Positions 52,881-61,793 are shown, counted from the first letter of the stretch. The stretch is DNA of 64,000 bases from JADJNW01 sp964526645 (GCA_964526645.1 CAZGJN010000004.1:62001-126000); one strand, 5' to 3'. The notes: generated by a model not told the origin, from the letters alone. Program-made: numbers and translations.

Positions 52881-53174
52881 ATGCCCATGAAAAAAAGTCC
52901 AATGTTGGCAGGTTTTTTGTCTTTTCTCGCTCCGGGGGTAGGGCAGATGTACGCTGGCAAATCTACGCGAGGGGCATGGATACTGGTAGCGGCTATTATT
53001 TTTTATAACCTGAATTCAATTTTTTTGCCTGTGTTTGTGGAAGCAAATCCCGACCCGGCGGTATTCTGGAAGCATTGGTTGCCGCGCTTGCTACACGACA
53101 TAGGGGCGGTGTATGCTATTATATTTTGGATTTGGGCAATCGCGGATGCTGCTCAGATAGCGAACAAGCGATAG
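52881..53174 (+). CDS. Small membrane protein with TM2-like motif
   Basis: The 97-residue product has a TM2-like start (LAGFLSFLAPGVGQMYAGK), followed by a second hydrophobic segment (GAWILVAAIIFYNL) and a third near the C-terminus (GAVYAIIFWIWAIADAAQ). The function is unknown. ATG 52881 and ATG 52887 are both possible starts. Confidence 0.7.
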   Translation: MPMKKSPMLAGFLSFLAPGVGQMYAGKSTRGAWILVAAIIFYNLNSIFLPVFVEANPDPAVFWKHWLPRLLHDIGAVYAIIFWIWAIADAAQIANKR

Positions 53175-53497
53175 CTCATTTTATAGGAAATTTGCCCGAA
53201 AGATACTATCTTTGATCCTTTCTTCTTTTGTAGCACTTCAAGAAAAAAAGTGACACCCTTGCACAAAGGATGCCACCTTCCTCAATGATTTAAAACTAAA
53301 TGGTAATGTATGAAACTAACTAAACCTGCTGCAAAGGTAGGATGCTCAGGGGTGCAATTCTACGCGCATTTTATCCTTTTTTTGATGCTATTTTGATCCA
53401 ACTTATCTAAATCAGAATTTTATTTGTTAATTTAGTGTAAAAATGCACTTTCGGGAATAGAATTATATTTCGCAAACAAGGGATTGAATCAAAATTT
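53175..53497. other. Intergenic region with a candidate minus-strand small RNA
   Basis: This 323-base gap lies between the small membrane protein and the AraC regulator. It carries a plus-strand -7-like TATCTTTG at 53206-53213 and the candidate small RNA described separately. No protein-coding gene is supported. Confidence 0.5.
53243..53330 (-). ncRNA. Candidate small RNA on the minus strand
   Basis: On the minus strand an exact -7 element TACCTTTG (53339-53332) is followed about 80 bases later by a terminator: GTGGCATCCTT (53276-53266) pairs with AAGGGTGTCAC (53260-53250) with two mismatches, then seven T residues. No minus-strand gene lies between them, so the simplest reading is an ~80-base untranslated RNA. 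The -35-type TTG is at only 15 bases spacing, which weakens the case. Confidence 0.4.
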
Positions 53498-54355
53498 ATG
53501 AAAGCGACACTCGAAAAAATAGAACCAGTATTTGGAAATTCGTTTACTATTCGTCAGTTTACAGACGGGAGTGCCAAGCCATTTTGGCATTTTCATCCGG
53601 AGTACGAAATTGTCTATATCTCCAATGGACGAGGTAAGCGGCACATCGGCGATCATATTTCCTACTACCAGGATGGAGACCTTATCTTTCTGGGTCCCAA
53701 CCTACCGCACTTCGCCTTCACGGAGGAATTGAAAGAGGCGCATGTAGAAATTGTGGTGCAAATGAAAGCAGATTTTCTGGGAAGGGAATTTTGGCAAAAG
53801 CCAGAGATGCAAGCTATTAGCTCTTTATTTGAGCGCTCCCACCAGGGGCTTACTTTTTTTGGCGCGACCAAGCAAATCATAGGGCAGCGCCTGATCAACA
53901 TGATGCAATTGAACAGTTTTGACCGCCTGCTGGAGTTATTGTCTATTCTGAATGTAATGGCTACATCGGAGGATTATAACATGCTGAATGCTAATGGTTT
54001 GGCGGTGGCGGTTAGCTCGCAAGATCATGAGCGGATGGAAACCATTTACAAATATGTGCAGGATCGTTTTCAGGCGGAAGCAAGCCTCGATGAGGTTGCT
54101 CAGGCAGTTAGCATGACCGTGCCCGCTTTTTGCCGTTATTTTAAAAAATTGACCCGCAAGACCTTCACCGAATTTGTCAATGAAATCAGGATTGCCCATG
54201 CTTGCCGCCTGTTGAGTGATGAGCACTTGAGTATTGCTGCGGTTAGTTTTGAGAGTGGCTTCAACAACCTTTCTCATTTTAACAAACAATTTAAAAACAT
54301 CACAGGCGAGAGCCCCAGGGTTTACCGAAAAAACCTGAAAAAAGTAGTGCAATAA
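53498..54355 (+). CDS. AraC-family transcriptional regulator with cupin domain
   Basis: The 285-residue protein has an N-terminal cupin (about 12-110: FWHFHPEYEIVYISNGRGKR and DGDLIFLGPNLPH) and two C-terminal helix-turn-helix units (about 185-283: LDEVAQAVSMTVPAFCRYFK and IAAVSFESGFNNLSHFNKQF). Family members sense a sugar or similar ligand through the cupin. No sugar operon is adjacent on the same strand; the nearest catabolic gene is the GH65 enzyme 570 bases on, on the other strand. Confidence 0.93.
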   Translation: MKATLEKIEPVFGNSFTIRQFTDGSAKPFWHFHPEYEIVYISNGRGKRHIGDHISYYQDGDLIFLGPNLPHFAFTEELKEAHVEIVVQMKADFLGREFWQKPEMQAISSLFERSHQGLTFFGATKQIIGQRLINMMQLNSFDRLLELLSILNVMATSEDYNMLNANGLAVAVSSQDHERMETIYKYVQDRFQAEASLDEVAQAVSMTVPAFCRYFKKLTRKTFTEFVNEIRIAHACRLLSDEHLSIAAVSFESGFNNLSHFNKQFKNITGESPRVYRKNLKKVVQ

Positions 54356-54361
54356 AAAACC

Positions 54362-54868
54362 TCAGGCTTTTTGATCTTTTCTTCGGGACTGGACGAAGTA
54401 ATAAACAATTGGCGCAAAGATCAGCGTCAGCACGGCTGGCAGTATCCAAACTTCCAAACCCTTCGTATCGCCATTGGCGCTAAGCACGATGAGCAGAAGT
54501 ACCAGGAACAGCGTCAGTACGATAGCAATTTTTATCATTCTGATCAGCCGTGTAGCCAATGTATATTGCCACCGGGCATTTTCGGGAGTGATTTTCAGTG
54601 GGTAGTTAAATTGATGAGGATTCCGGTTAATGAGCGTGAGTAAAATGTACAGCGCCGTCGCAATACCAGGCAATAAAAACAGCGAGGCCTTACTATTATA
54701 ATCATCAGGAATACCTGCCGCATTAAAGTGAGTTGGAATAATATCGGGCAAAACCAGGAATTGTTGGATAACCACCAGCCAAAATACAATCAGCAAAATC
54801 AACGAAGCGTCTTCCAGTCGTTTGTCCAAAGGGCTTGGTTCAATTTCGAAAATGGGTCTGGATTCCAT
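54362..54868 (-). CDS. DUF1648-domain membrane protein
   Basis: The 168-residue product has about four hydrophobic segments and the DUF1648 motif LPDIIPTHFNAAGIPDDYNS. Such domains occur in SdpI-like immunity or sensor proteins. It is 54 bases downstream of the GH65 gene on the same strand and ends convergently with the AraC gene. Confidence 0.85.
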   Translation of the reverse strand: MESRPIFEIEPSPLDKRLEDASLILLIVFWLVVIQQFLVLPDIIPTHFNAAGIPDDYNSKASLFLLPGIATALYILLTLINRNPHQFNYPLKITPENARWQYTLATRLIRMIKIAIVLTLFLVLLLIVLSANGDTKGLEVWILPAVLTLIFAPIVYYFVQSRRKDQKA

Positions 54869-54922
54869 GCCTTTTTCAGTTTAAAGAGGCAGAGACAGTT
54901 AAAGCTGCCCCTGCGCCTTGTT

Positions 54923-56962
54923 TTATTTTACCACAAATGTTTTTTGCTCTTTGCCTACGCCCTTGATCGTGACAGCTTTCCATTTTTTAGGCAGTTTTGT
55001 TTTCAATTGGGTGATACCGGTGTCATTAATTTCGATACCCCCGATGCCAAAAATAAGCGATTGCAACATACCCCCTGCCCCAGTAGCAAAATAAGGATTG
55101 GTGCCGCCAGCTGTTTCCGCTAAAACGCCGAATGGCGGTACTTCGTTCGGTTTGTAGCTACGCACAAAAAAGTCGTAAAACTTTTCTGCATCACCAAGCC
55201 TGGCATAGATAGTAGCCAGTGCGGAATGTGCCATTGCCGGACCTTCAGGTGACATGCGTGGGCCGTAGTATTCCAAATCTTTTCGGATGGCTTTTTCATC
55301 GGACACAATTTTGAGCGGATAAGCCAGCAAATTGGCATCTGCCTGCTTGATGACCACCCCATCGTATGTCGCGTTTTCTTTTGTTGTACCATCTGCAAAT
55401 TTCAAAATCGGAATGTTGTCTGCCACATGATTCCAATCGGGATTGGGCGGCACCCCTAGCTCTTGGGCTGCCTGTGTAGCAAAGCGTAACACGGTAATGG
55501 CCATCCCATTGGTAAAAGCATTATTGTCAATATTTTCTTGCCACTCATTTGCACCAATGACGTTGTTGATGTCGTATCGCCCTGGCCCATTGCGCTCCAC
55601 CCGACTTGCCCAGAAATCAGCCACTTCTTTCAAAACCGGATAGCCTCTGGTGCGCAGCCATTCCTTGTCTTTGGTAACTTGATAATATTTCCAAAATGCC
55701 CATCCGACGCAGCCTGTGATGTGGTGCTGAAAAGGCCCCGTGAGCGCCCAAACGGGGGTATCTTCGGTACCATCGGCACTGGATTCCCAGGGAAACATAG
55801 CGCCTGCATAGCCATGTGCAAAGGCGTTTTGTTTGGCTGCTTCCAGCCGCTCAAAGCGGTATTCCAGCAAGGATTTTGCTATATCCGGTTGTAAAGCTAG
55901 CAAAGGCGGATACATCCATAACTCTGTATCCCAGAAAACGTGCCCATTGTACCCCAAACCTGATAAACCCATGGGCGAAAGGCTGTAGGCTGTTTCTGCT
56001 CTTGCAAAAGCATACAAATGGTAAAGCGCCGAGCGAATATCGCGCTGCGCCGTCAAGTCACCTTCCACAACAATGTCGCTTTCCCAGAGTTTTGCCCAAG
56101 CCGCTTCGTGGAGTTTGAGCAAGCGTTCTGTTCCTTCTAGCATTGCAAAAATAGTGAGGCGCTCGGCTTCGTTGTGCGCATCGTTATACTGGCTGGAGGC
56201 CACGGCAGAACCCACTACACTAAACCGATATGCCTCGCCGGCTTTCAGCTTTTTATAAAATTTGGCAAGGTGCCTGTTGTAATCCCAATCTTCGTGAATA
56301 ATATCAGGCTCGCTTCCATGTGGTTCTTCAAAAATAAAGCTGCTGGAAGCTGCCACGGTCAATTTCCCGGAAGGGCTTTTGGCTACCGAAGTCAATAAAG
56401 GAATGAGCACATGCGGGCGATCAATTTCACTGTAATAATTTCGGACATCCACCAGGTGCTCTGGTGCTTCGATCACACTCATAGGAGTGATGGTCACTTC
56501 TTTTTTAGCAATAATTTCCACCACACTCATGGCGGTGTAGGGCAAGTGGCGCAGCGCCATCATGGTATGCCGCACAGTAATTTTGTCGCTCACATCAAAA
56601 GTAGTAGTGAGCGCAGCTTTTTTCATGTCTAAGGTCTGAGCATAGTTGGAAATATCCCTTCGACCAATGCGGCGGCCGTCCACATCCAAGTTCATGTTGA
56701 CGTGGTTGAATGTCTTTAAGATATTGGAAACCCGCCCACGCTGGTAGTAGTCGTACACCCCATTGAGTACCACGTCCTTCACGCGCATAGGTTCCGGCGA
56801 GGAAATCAAACCGATCATCCCATTGGCAACCGTAATGCCGTAATAATTGGAAGGGTCAATGTTTTTCGCCTGAATATGCCAGGAAGATTGGCTGTAGTCC
56901 TGCCCTTTGAGCAAGGTGATGGATATCCACAAGGCTAAAAAACCCAAAATGCTTATTTTCAT
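54923..56962 (-). CDS. Exported glycoside hydrolase family 65 protein
   Basis: The 679-residue protein has a signal peptide (ISITLLKGQ), an N-terminal beta-sandwich, an (alpha/alpha)6 barrel with GYNGHVFWDTELWMYPPLLA and FPWESSADGTEDTP, and the catalytic general acid Glu473 in GANEWQENIDNNAFTN, which aligns with the GH65 catalytic Glu. Most GH65 members are phosphorylases; exported ones in Bacteroidota, such as kojibiose hydrolase, hydrolyse alpha-glucosides. The substrate here is not proven. It would act in the periplasm. Confidence 0.9.
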   Translation of the reverse strand: MKISILGFLALWISITLLKGQDYSQSSWHIQAKNIDPSNYYGITVANGMIGLISSPEPMRVKDVVLNGVYDYYQRGRVSNILKTFNHVNMNLDVDGRRIGRRDISNYAQTLDMKKAALTTTFDVSDKITVRHTMMALRHLPYTAMSVVEIIAKKEVTITPMSVIEAPEHLVDVRNYYSEIDRPHVLIPLLTSVAKSPSGKLTVAASSSFIFEEPHGSEPDIIHEDWDYNRHLAKFYKKLKAGEAYRFSVVGSAVASSQYNDAHNEAERLTIFAMLEGTERLLKLHEAAWAKLWESDIVVEGDLTAQRDIRSALYHLYAFARAETAYSLSPMGLSGLGYNGHVFWDTELWMYPPLLALQPDIAKSLLEYRFERLEAAKQNAFAHGYAGAMFPWESSADGTEDTPVWALTGPFQHHITGCVGWAFWKYYQVTKDKEWLRTRGYPVLKEVADFWASRVERNGPGRYDINNVIGANEWQENIDNNAFTNGMAITVLRFATQAAQELGVPPNPDWNHVADNIPILKFADGTTKENATYDGVVIKQADANLLAYPLKIVSDEKAIRKDLEYYGPRMSPEGPAMAHSALATIYARLGDAEKFYDFFVRSYKPNEVPPFGVLAETAGGTNPYFATGAGGMLQSLIFGIGGIEINDTGITQLKTKLPKKWKAVTIKGVGKEQKTFVVK

Positions 56963-57337
56963 AAAATACTGTTGTTTTGCTTAATCAAATGCTCGTTTAT
57001 CTCGTAAAAATAACTATCCAGTGCTTACAATCGAAATTTTATTCTGGATTCTTGTGATTCATCACATTGGTGCTGGATCAAATGAGTGGGTTTTGCAAAA
57101 ACGCTGGGATGATTCCCCGACCCCCCTGAAAGTAAGCACTGGCTGTAATTTTCAGGGATTTTTACCACACAAGGTAGGTGCTGACATCCCCTGATCACCC
57201 TGATGTAAAAATTTTTTATCCTAATTTTTTTTTAAAAAAAGTGACTTATAATTTTGTGTGCGTCTCAAATTGCGAAAGAAAATCAATTTAAACTATGAAC
57301 AGCACCCATTTTAAAAAACTAAACTTTAAGTTATTAA
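56963..57337. other. Intergenic region before the LytTR gene
   Basis: This 375-base gap lies between divergent genes. It contains an exact -7 element TAATTTTG at 57249-57256, about 80 bases before the LytTR start codon, without a standard-spaced TTG. Nothing else was recognised. Confidence 0.45.
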
Positions 57338-57709
57338 ATGGTGGCTACTCCAAATAAAAAGATATTTCATACAGAACCAGCGCTAGAAGATAGCGGTTTT
57401 TTTTTCATCCGTATGAATCACATCCTCCAAAAAATAAGGATCAAGGATGTGCTCTGGATTCAAGCAAATGGGAATTACTGCTACCTCTATATGGCTCAAA
57501 AAAAATTTGCAATCAAGGCTTCCCTCACGAAACTTATTGCCAGATTGCCTGCTGCGCACTTCATAAGGATACATAAAAGCTGTATAATACAACTGGCTTG
57601 TGTGGATCGAATTGATCTAAAACAAAATATTGTTACCATTGGTGAAACTAATTTGCCGCTGGGGCGTATCTACAAGGAAAAAATGCTGGAGGCGATGGAT
57701 ATTTTATAA
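57338..57709 (+). CDS. Stand-alone LytTR DNA-binding protein
   Basis: The 123-residue product is a LytTR domain (about 20-120): RIKDVLWIQANGNYCYLYM, then ASLTKLIARLPAAHFIRIHKS and the C-terminal LPLGRIYKEKML. There is no receiver domain, so it cannot be phosphorylated in the usual way. Its partner kinase, if any, is not adjacent. It may be regulated through its own expression or by partner proteins. Confidence 0.92.
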   Translation: MVATPNKKIFHTEPALEDSGFFFIRMNHILQKIRIKDVLWIQANGNYCYLYMAQKKFAIKASLTKLIARLPAAHFIRIHKSCIIQLACVDRIDLKQNIVTIGETNLPLGRIYKEKMLEAMDIL

Positions 57710-57945
57710 GGCTTTTCCTGTTTTGGCAAATGAGCATATACAATTTTTCAGCTTACAACAATCGTAAAAGTGGAGCCTGTTAACACGATGTGATCAGTTG
57801 TCAAATTTTTAAAATATCTGTGCAATTTTTTCTTTGATATTACAATAAACCAACTTAACTTTACAGTTACAATATGTAGATAAGCGTTTTATCAACCTTA
57901 ATTTAACGTTTGTCACTATTTTAAGCGCAATGATCTGAAGTATAT

Positions 57946-58054
57946 TACTTTTGCACCTCGTAGAGAATAATTTAAGCGTTCTTAAAACTTTTAAGTAAGG
58001 GGGAACGGTTGTCAGGAATAGCTCGGTAATTCGGCACCTGGCAACTTTTTTTTT
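57946..58054 (+). ncRNA. Candidate small RNA or leader between LytTR and ruvX
   Basis: An exact -7 element TACTTTTG at 57946-57953 is followed by a terminator-type hairpin: GTTGTCAGG (58008-58016) pairs with CCTGGCAAC (58037-58045, one G-T pair) and nine T residues follow. The transcript would be about 95 bases with no coding frame. It may instead be an attenuator for ruvX, which begins 65 bases after the terminator. The -33 element is not at standard distance. Confidence 0.4.
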
Positions 58055-58119
58055 GTTTTTCATTGTAAATCCTGCCTTTTTGCCTCATTTTTGCAATCCA
58101 CTAATCAAATTAAAATTTC

Positions 58120-58539
58120 TTGGCGCGAATTATAGCGATTGATTACGGAACCAAACGAACGGGAATCGCCGTTACGGATCCTTTGCAGATCATAGCCAAT
58201 GGTTTGGACACTGTGCCGACCAATCAAATTTTTGATTACCTGAAAGCTTATTTTGCACAGGAAACGGTGGAGACAATCGTAGTAGGAGAACCCATGCACC
58301 TGGATGGCACACCGGCACAAATCGCGCCACAGGTAGAAGCTTTCAAAAAAAAGCTGCGCGAACTTTTCCCGCAGGTGTTGGTTGTAGATCAGGATGAGCG
58401 CTTCACATCTGAAGAAGCCAAAAAAGCGATTTTGATGAGCGGCGCTAAGAAAAAAAAGCGACAAGACAAGGCGTTGGTAGATAAAATCAGTGCCGTGATT
58501 ATTTTGCAGGAATACCTGGAACGAAGTCGTTATCAATAA
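58120..58539 (+). CDS. ruvX: Holliday junction resolvase RuvX (YqgF)
   Basis: The 139-residue RNase H-fold protein has the family motifs IIAIDYGTKRTGIAVTDP, TIVVGEPMHLDG, DERFTSEEAKKA and DKISAVIILQEYL. The start is TTG 58120: there is no ATG or GTG near the family N-terminus (MARIIAIDYG). It is implicated in resolution of Holliday junctions or RNA processing. It precedes def by 25 bases in a probable operon. Confidence 0.94.
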   Translation: MARIIAIDYGTKRTGIAVTDPLQIIANGLDTVPTNQIFDYLKAYFAQETVETIVVGEPMHLDGTPAQIAPQVEAFKKKLRELFPQVLVVDQDERFTSEEAKKAILMSGAKKKKRQDKALVDKISAVIILQEYLERSRYQ

Positions 58540-58564
58540 TATAACAAACAATACGATTATCATA

Positions 58565-59116
58565 ATGATTTTGCCGATTTTTGCCTACGGGCAGCCTGTT
58601 TTGAAAAAAGTAGCAGAAGACATTGACGCTACTTATCCCAATTTGCAGGAACTTATTGCCAATATGTGGGATACGATGTACAACGCGAATGGGGTAGGGC
58701 TTGCCGCGCCACAGGTAGGGCTTGCTATTCGTTTGTTTGTGGTGGATACGACCCAACTGAAAGAAGAAGATAAAGCATTGAATGGCATCAAGAAAATATT
58801 TATCAATGCTCATAAAGTGAATGAAATGGGCGAACCCTTGGCGTATGAAGAGGGCTGCCTGAGCATCCCCGATGTCCGGGGCGATGTAGATCGTCCTACC
58901 GTCCTCCGCCTGCGTTATTTGGATGAAAATTTAATACCACAGGAAGAAACTTTCACGGGGATTAATGCCCGCGTGATTCAGCATGAATATGATCATATTG
59001 ACGGTGTCTTATTTATTGAGCATCTCAAGCCAATCAAAAAGCGTTTGATACGCCGCAAATTGGAAGATATTAAAAAAGGCAAAGTAAAAACTGATTATAA
59101 AATGAAGTTTGTTTAA
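58565..59116 (+). CDS. def: Peptide deformylase
   Basis: The 183-residue metalloenzyme removes N-terminal formyl groups from new proteins. Its three motifs are GVGLAAPQVG, EGCLSIPDV (Cys metal ligand) and QHEYDHIDGVLF (two His ligands and the catalytic Glu). Length and order match the family. It follows ruvX by 25 bases and is convergent with the RNase H gene. Confidence 0.97.
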   Translation: MILPIFAYGQPVLKKVAEDIDATYPNLQELIANMWDTMYNANGVGLAAPQVGLAIRLFVVDTTQLKEEDKALNGIKKIFINAHKVNEMGEPLAYEEGCLSIPDVRGDVDRPTVLRLRYLDENLIPQEETFTGINARVIQHEYDHIDGVLFIEHLKPIKKRLIRRKLEDIKKGKVKTDYKMKFV

Positions 59117-59159
59117 TAATAAGGCGTGAATATATAGCCTTCTCCTTTCAAATTTGGTG

Positions 59160-59777
59160 TTATTTTCTGCCAAAATCAGCCGGAATTTCTCCCCACTGTT
59201 CGGTTTCCCACTTCATAATTTTATTAGAAAACTTATTTTCTTCAAGCCATTTTTCGGCGCGGTGAATCACTTGCCAAAGCCCCTCGGTTTTAGTATTGCG
59301 CACCAGGGTCGTTTTGCACTTTTTCTCGCGTACCCATTTTATTGCATTCCTTGAGTCTGAGTAAATTGGCGTTGCTTTATTTTCTTTTTTGAACAAAGCC
59401 AAGGCGTGTACAATAGCGAGAAATTCGCCAATATTATTAGTGCCCAATTCAAACTTCTGGTAGAACAACTGCGTGCGCGTGCGCGTATCCACGCCCTGGT
59501 ACTCCATGACCCCCGGATTGCCGCTGCAAGCTGCATCCACACAGATACTATCCCAGATAACCTCTTTTAAATGAATATTCTTCGGGCTGGCCGCTTTTAC
59601 AAGAACAGGTTTGGTATAATTGCCTGCAAACGCAGCGATTGCCTCGGCTTCCGAATCGAAAGACTTGTAGCTTGCATTGGGGTAGCCCTTGATTTGCGCC
59701 TGGCAGTCTGCCCAACTTTTGTAAACGCCTGGATTCACCCCTTGCCAAACCACATAATATTTTTGCTTTTTAGCCAT
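59160..59777 (-). CDS. rnhA: Ribonuclease H (RNase HI family with N-terminal viroplasmin-type domain)
   Basis: The 205-residue enzyme degrades RNA in RNA-DNA hybrids. Residues about 5-47 form the N-terminal hybrid-binding domain (YYVVWQGVNPGVYKSWADCQ). The catalytic domain shows ICVDAACSGNPG, GEFLAIVHAL, IYSDSRNAI and the final Asp near GEIPADFGRK. The four acidic catalytic residues are all present. A minus-strand -7 element lies 17 bases upstream of the start codon. Confidence 0.95.
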   Translation of the reverse strand: MAKKQKYYVVWQGVNPGVYKSWADCQAQIKGYPNASYKSFDSEAEAIAAFAGNYTKPVLVKAASPKNIHLKEVIWDSICVDAACSGNPGVMEYQGVDTRTRTQLFYQKFELGTNNIGEFLAIVHALALFKKENKATPIYSDSRNAIKWVREKKCKTTLVRNTKTEGLWQVIHRAEKWLEENKFSNKIMKWETEQWGEIPADFGRK

Positions 59778-59793
59778 TTTATAAAAAATTTGC

Positions 59794-59801
59794 CAAAACT
59801 A
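59794..59801 (-). promoter_or_regulatory. -7 promoter element for the RNase H gene
   Basis: On the minus strand the sequence is TAGTTTTG, an exact TAnnTTTG match 17 bases before the start codon. A standard-spaced TTG was not found. Confidence 0.45.
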
Positions 59802-59903
59802 TCATTAATTTTACAATATTAGAGCCGTTTTGTTAATACAACGACAGCCATACACCAAAAAATCTCCAAAATTAATCTTTACCTTTACGGCAAATTGCAA
59901 ATA

Positions 59904-60701
59904 ATGAAGTTGATAGACACGCATGCGCATTTGTACGCCTCGCAATTTGATGAAGATCGGGATGCCGTGGTGCAAACAGCGATAGCGAATGGCGTAACAG
60001 CGATGTATCTGCCGAATGTGGATAGTGATTCGATAGCCGGTATGCTATCGCTGGAAGCAGCTTATCCGGCGCATTGCTTTGCGATGATGGGCTTGCACCC
60101 CTGCTCTGTGAATGCTGATTATTTGAAAGAATTGGCAATTGTAGAACAGTGGCTTTCTAATCGTTCCTTTTGTGCTATCGGCGAAATCGGGATAGACCTG
60201 TACTGGGATAAAACCTATGTGGAAGAACAAAAACTCGCCTTCCTGATGCAGGTAGAGTGGGCAAAGGCGCTTCACTTACCGATTGTGATTCACTCCAGGG
60301 AATCCATTGACATCATTATCGCTTTATTGAAAGAAGTGAAAGATGACCGCTTGAAAGGGATTTTCCATTGCTTTACCGGGGATTTTAAGCAGGCGATGGA
60401 AATTATTGACTTAGGATTTTATCTGGGAATCGGGGGCGTATTGACCTTCCCGAAAGCAGGTTTGGATGCAGTTGTACAGCAAATTGATTTGCAACACCTT
60501 GTGCTTGAGACGGATTCGCCCTATCTATCGCCCGTACCCCATCGCGGCAAACGAAACGAAAGCGCTTATCTCAGGCTCATCGCTGAAAAATTAGCAGCAA
60601 TAAAAGCAGTGCCGGTAGCGGAAGTCGCTCAAGTCACTTCGGATAATGCTGAGAAAATATTTAACTGGCAAAATGCCCCAAAGATTTTGTATTCTGTATA
60701 A
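59904..60701 (+). CDS. tatD: TatD family metal-dependent hydrolase
   Basis: The 265-residue TIM-barrel nuclease has LIDTHAHLYASQFDEDRD, EIGIDLYWDK, PIVIHSRES, GIFHCFTGD and LETDSPYLSPVPHRGKRNES, which supply the metal ligands of the family. ATG 59904 was chosen; TTG 59895 is in frame just before. It is cytoplasmic, with DNase activity reported for homologues. A weak -7 (TACCTTTA) lies at 59880-59887. Confidence 0.95.
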   Translation: MKLIDTHAHLYASQFDEDRDAVVQTAIANGVTAMYLPNVDSDSIAGMLSLEAAYPAHCFAMMGLHPCSVNADYLKELAIVEQWLSNRSFCAIGEIGIDLYWDKTYVEEQKLAFLMQVEWAKALHLPIVIHSRESIDIIIALLKEVKDDRLKGIFHCFTGDFKQAMEIIDLGFYLGIGGVLTFPKAGLDAVVQQIDLQHLVLETDSPYLSPVPHRGKRNESAYLRLIAEKLAAIKAVPVAEVAQVTSDNAEKIFNWQNAPKILYSV

Positions 60702-60886
60702 CTTTCAAGCCTTGCAAAAAGTAAATTCGCAGCAAGACAATTAAAAAATTTTGAATTCTAACATCTTTTTACAATTTTTGTGCCACCACTGTTGTGGAAA
60801 AGTTCATAATGGTTATTTTTGTTGGCATTTTGTGCTGAAGCGAAATGAGATGTTTTGATTTTTTGAAGAGCACAGCCCAGTGTGAG

Positions 60887-60974
60887 GGAGAGGTGGCCGA
60901 GTGGTCGAAGGCGCACGCCTGGAAAGTGTGTAGGCTCCTAAAGGGCCTCGCGGGTTCGAATCCCGCTCTCTCCG
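60887..60974 (+). tRNA. tRNA-Ser (anticodon GGA)
   Basis: This 88-base class II tRNA has the acceptor stem GGAGAGG pairing with TCTCTCC (one G-T), the D-arm TGGCCGAGTGG, anticodon GGA in CTGGAAAG, a long variable arm (TAGGCTCCTAAAGGGCCT region) and the T-arm CGGGTTCGAATCCCG. The discriminator base is G74 and CCA is not encoded, which is common in this phylum. It reads UCC and UCU Ser codons. Confidence 0.98.
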
Positions 60975-61037
60975 CTTGAAACGGAAAATCAATTTGTTCA
61001 TTTTATCACAAAAAACAATCGTAAAACCTTATTGACT

Positions 61038-61793
61038 ATGCGAAAATTATTGACTCTATTGCTTGTATTGGGTTTGACTGTATTTTCAAGCAATGTGACC
61101 GTATATGCTCAGGATTCACAGAGCACAGAGACAGCGGCAGCAGCTTCTGATGATGCCCCCTCCGGCTATCAATTGATTAAGAAGTACTTCATTGATGGGG
61201 ATCCCATCTGGATGAGCCCTGTATTGCTCTGCTTGATTCTTGGTTTGGCATTTTGTATTGAGCGTATCATCACGCTGAATATTGCAACTACTAACACGGA
61301 CAGGTTGTTAGCGCGTATTGATGAACAACTAAAACAAGGTGACTTGGATAGCGCTATGGAAGTATGCAAATCTACACAAGGTCCTACTGCGAGCGTTCTT
61401 TATGAAGGCTTGAAGAATGCAAAGCAAGGCCCTGAAGCTGTAGAAAAGGCTATTGTTTCTTATGGCAGCGTACAAATGGGCTTGCTGGAAAGAGGCTTAG
61501 TTTGGATTTCCCTGTTCATCGCTTTGGCACCGATGCTTGGCTTCTTGGGAACGGTTATTGGTATGATCCAGGCGTTTGACCGTATCGAGGCAGTGGGCGA
61601 TATTTCTCCGACCGTTGTAGCGGGTGGTATCAAGGTGGCCTTGTTGACTACGGTATTCGGTCTGATCGTAGCGATTGTCCTCCAGTTGTTCTACAATTAC
61701 ATCGTATCAAAGATTGACAGTATCGTCAACAAAATGGAAGATGCTTCTATCGCGATTATTGATGTTTTGTCAGCTAACAATATTTTCAAATAA
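61038..61793 (+). CDS. exbB: ExbB/TolQ-type proton channel protein with signal peptide
   Basis: The 251-residue MotA/TolQ/ExbB-family protein has an N-terminal signal-like segment (VLGLTVFSSNVTVYAQ), a first transmembrane helix (SPVLLCLILGLAFCIERI), a cytoplasmic loop and the two conserved C-terminal helices (LAPMLGFLGTVIGMIQAF and IKVALLTTVFGLIVAIVLQL). With ExbD it powers TonB-dependent transport. ATG 61038 was chosen; TTG 61032 is just upstream. It leads a four-gene cluster. Confidence 0.93.
   Translation: MRKLLTLLLVLGLTVFSSNVTVYAQDSQSTETAAAASDDAPSGYQLIKKYFIDGDPIWMSPVLLCLILGLAFCIERIITLNIATTNTDRLLARIDEQLKQGDLDSAMEVCKSTQGPTASVLYEGLKNAKQGPEAVEKAIVSYGSVQMGLLERGLVWISLFIALAPMLGFLGTVIGMIQAFDRIEAVGDISPTVVAGGIKVALLTTVFGLIVAIVLQLFYNYIVSKIDSIVNKMEDASIAIIDVLSANNIFK

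Noticed and set aside
57961..58045. 4.5S SRP RNA in the region before ruvX
   Set aside because: The conserved GGAAGG/AGCA SRP motifs are absent.
60813..61001. 62-codon frame overlapping tRNA-Ser on the minus strand
   Set aside because: It is the antisense translation of the tRNA gene and not a protein-coding gene.
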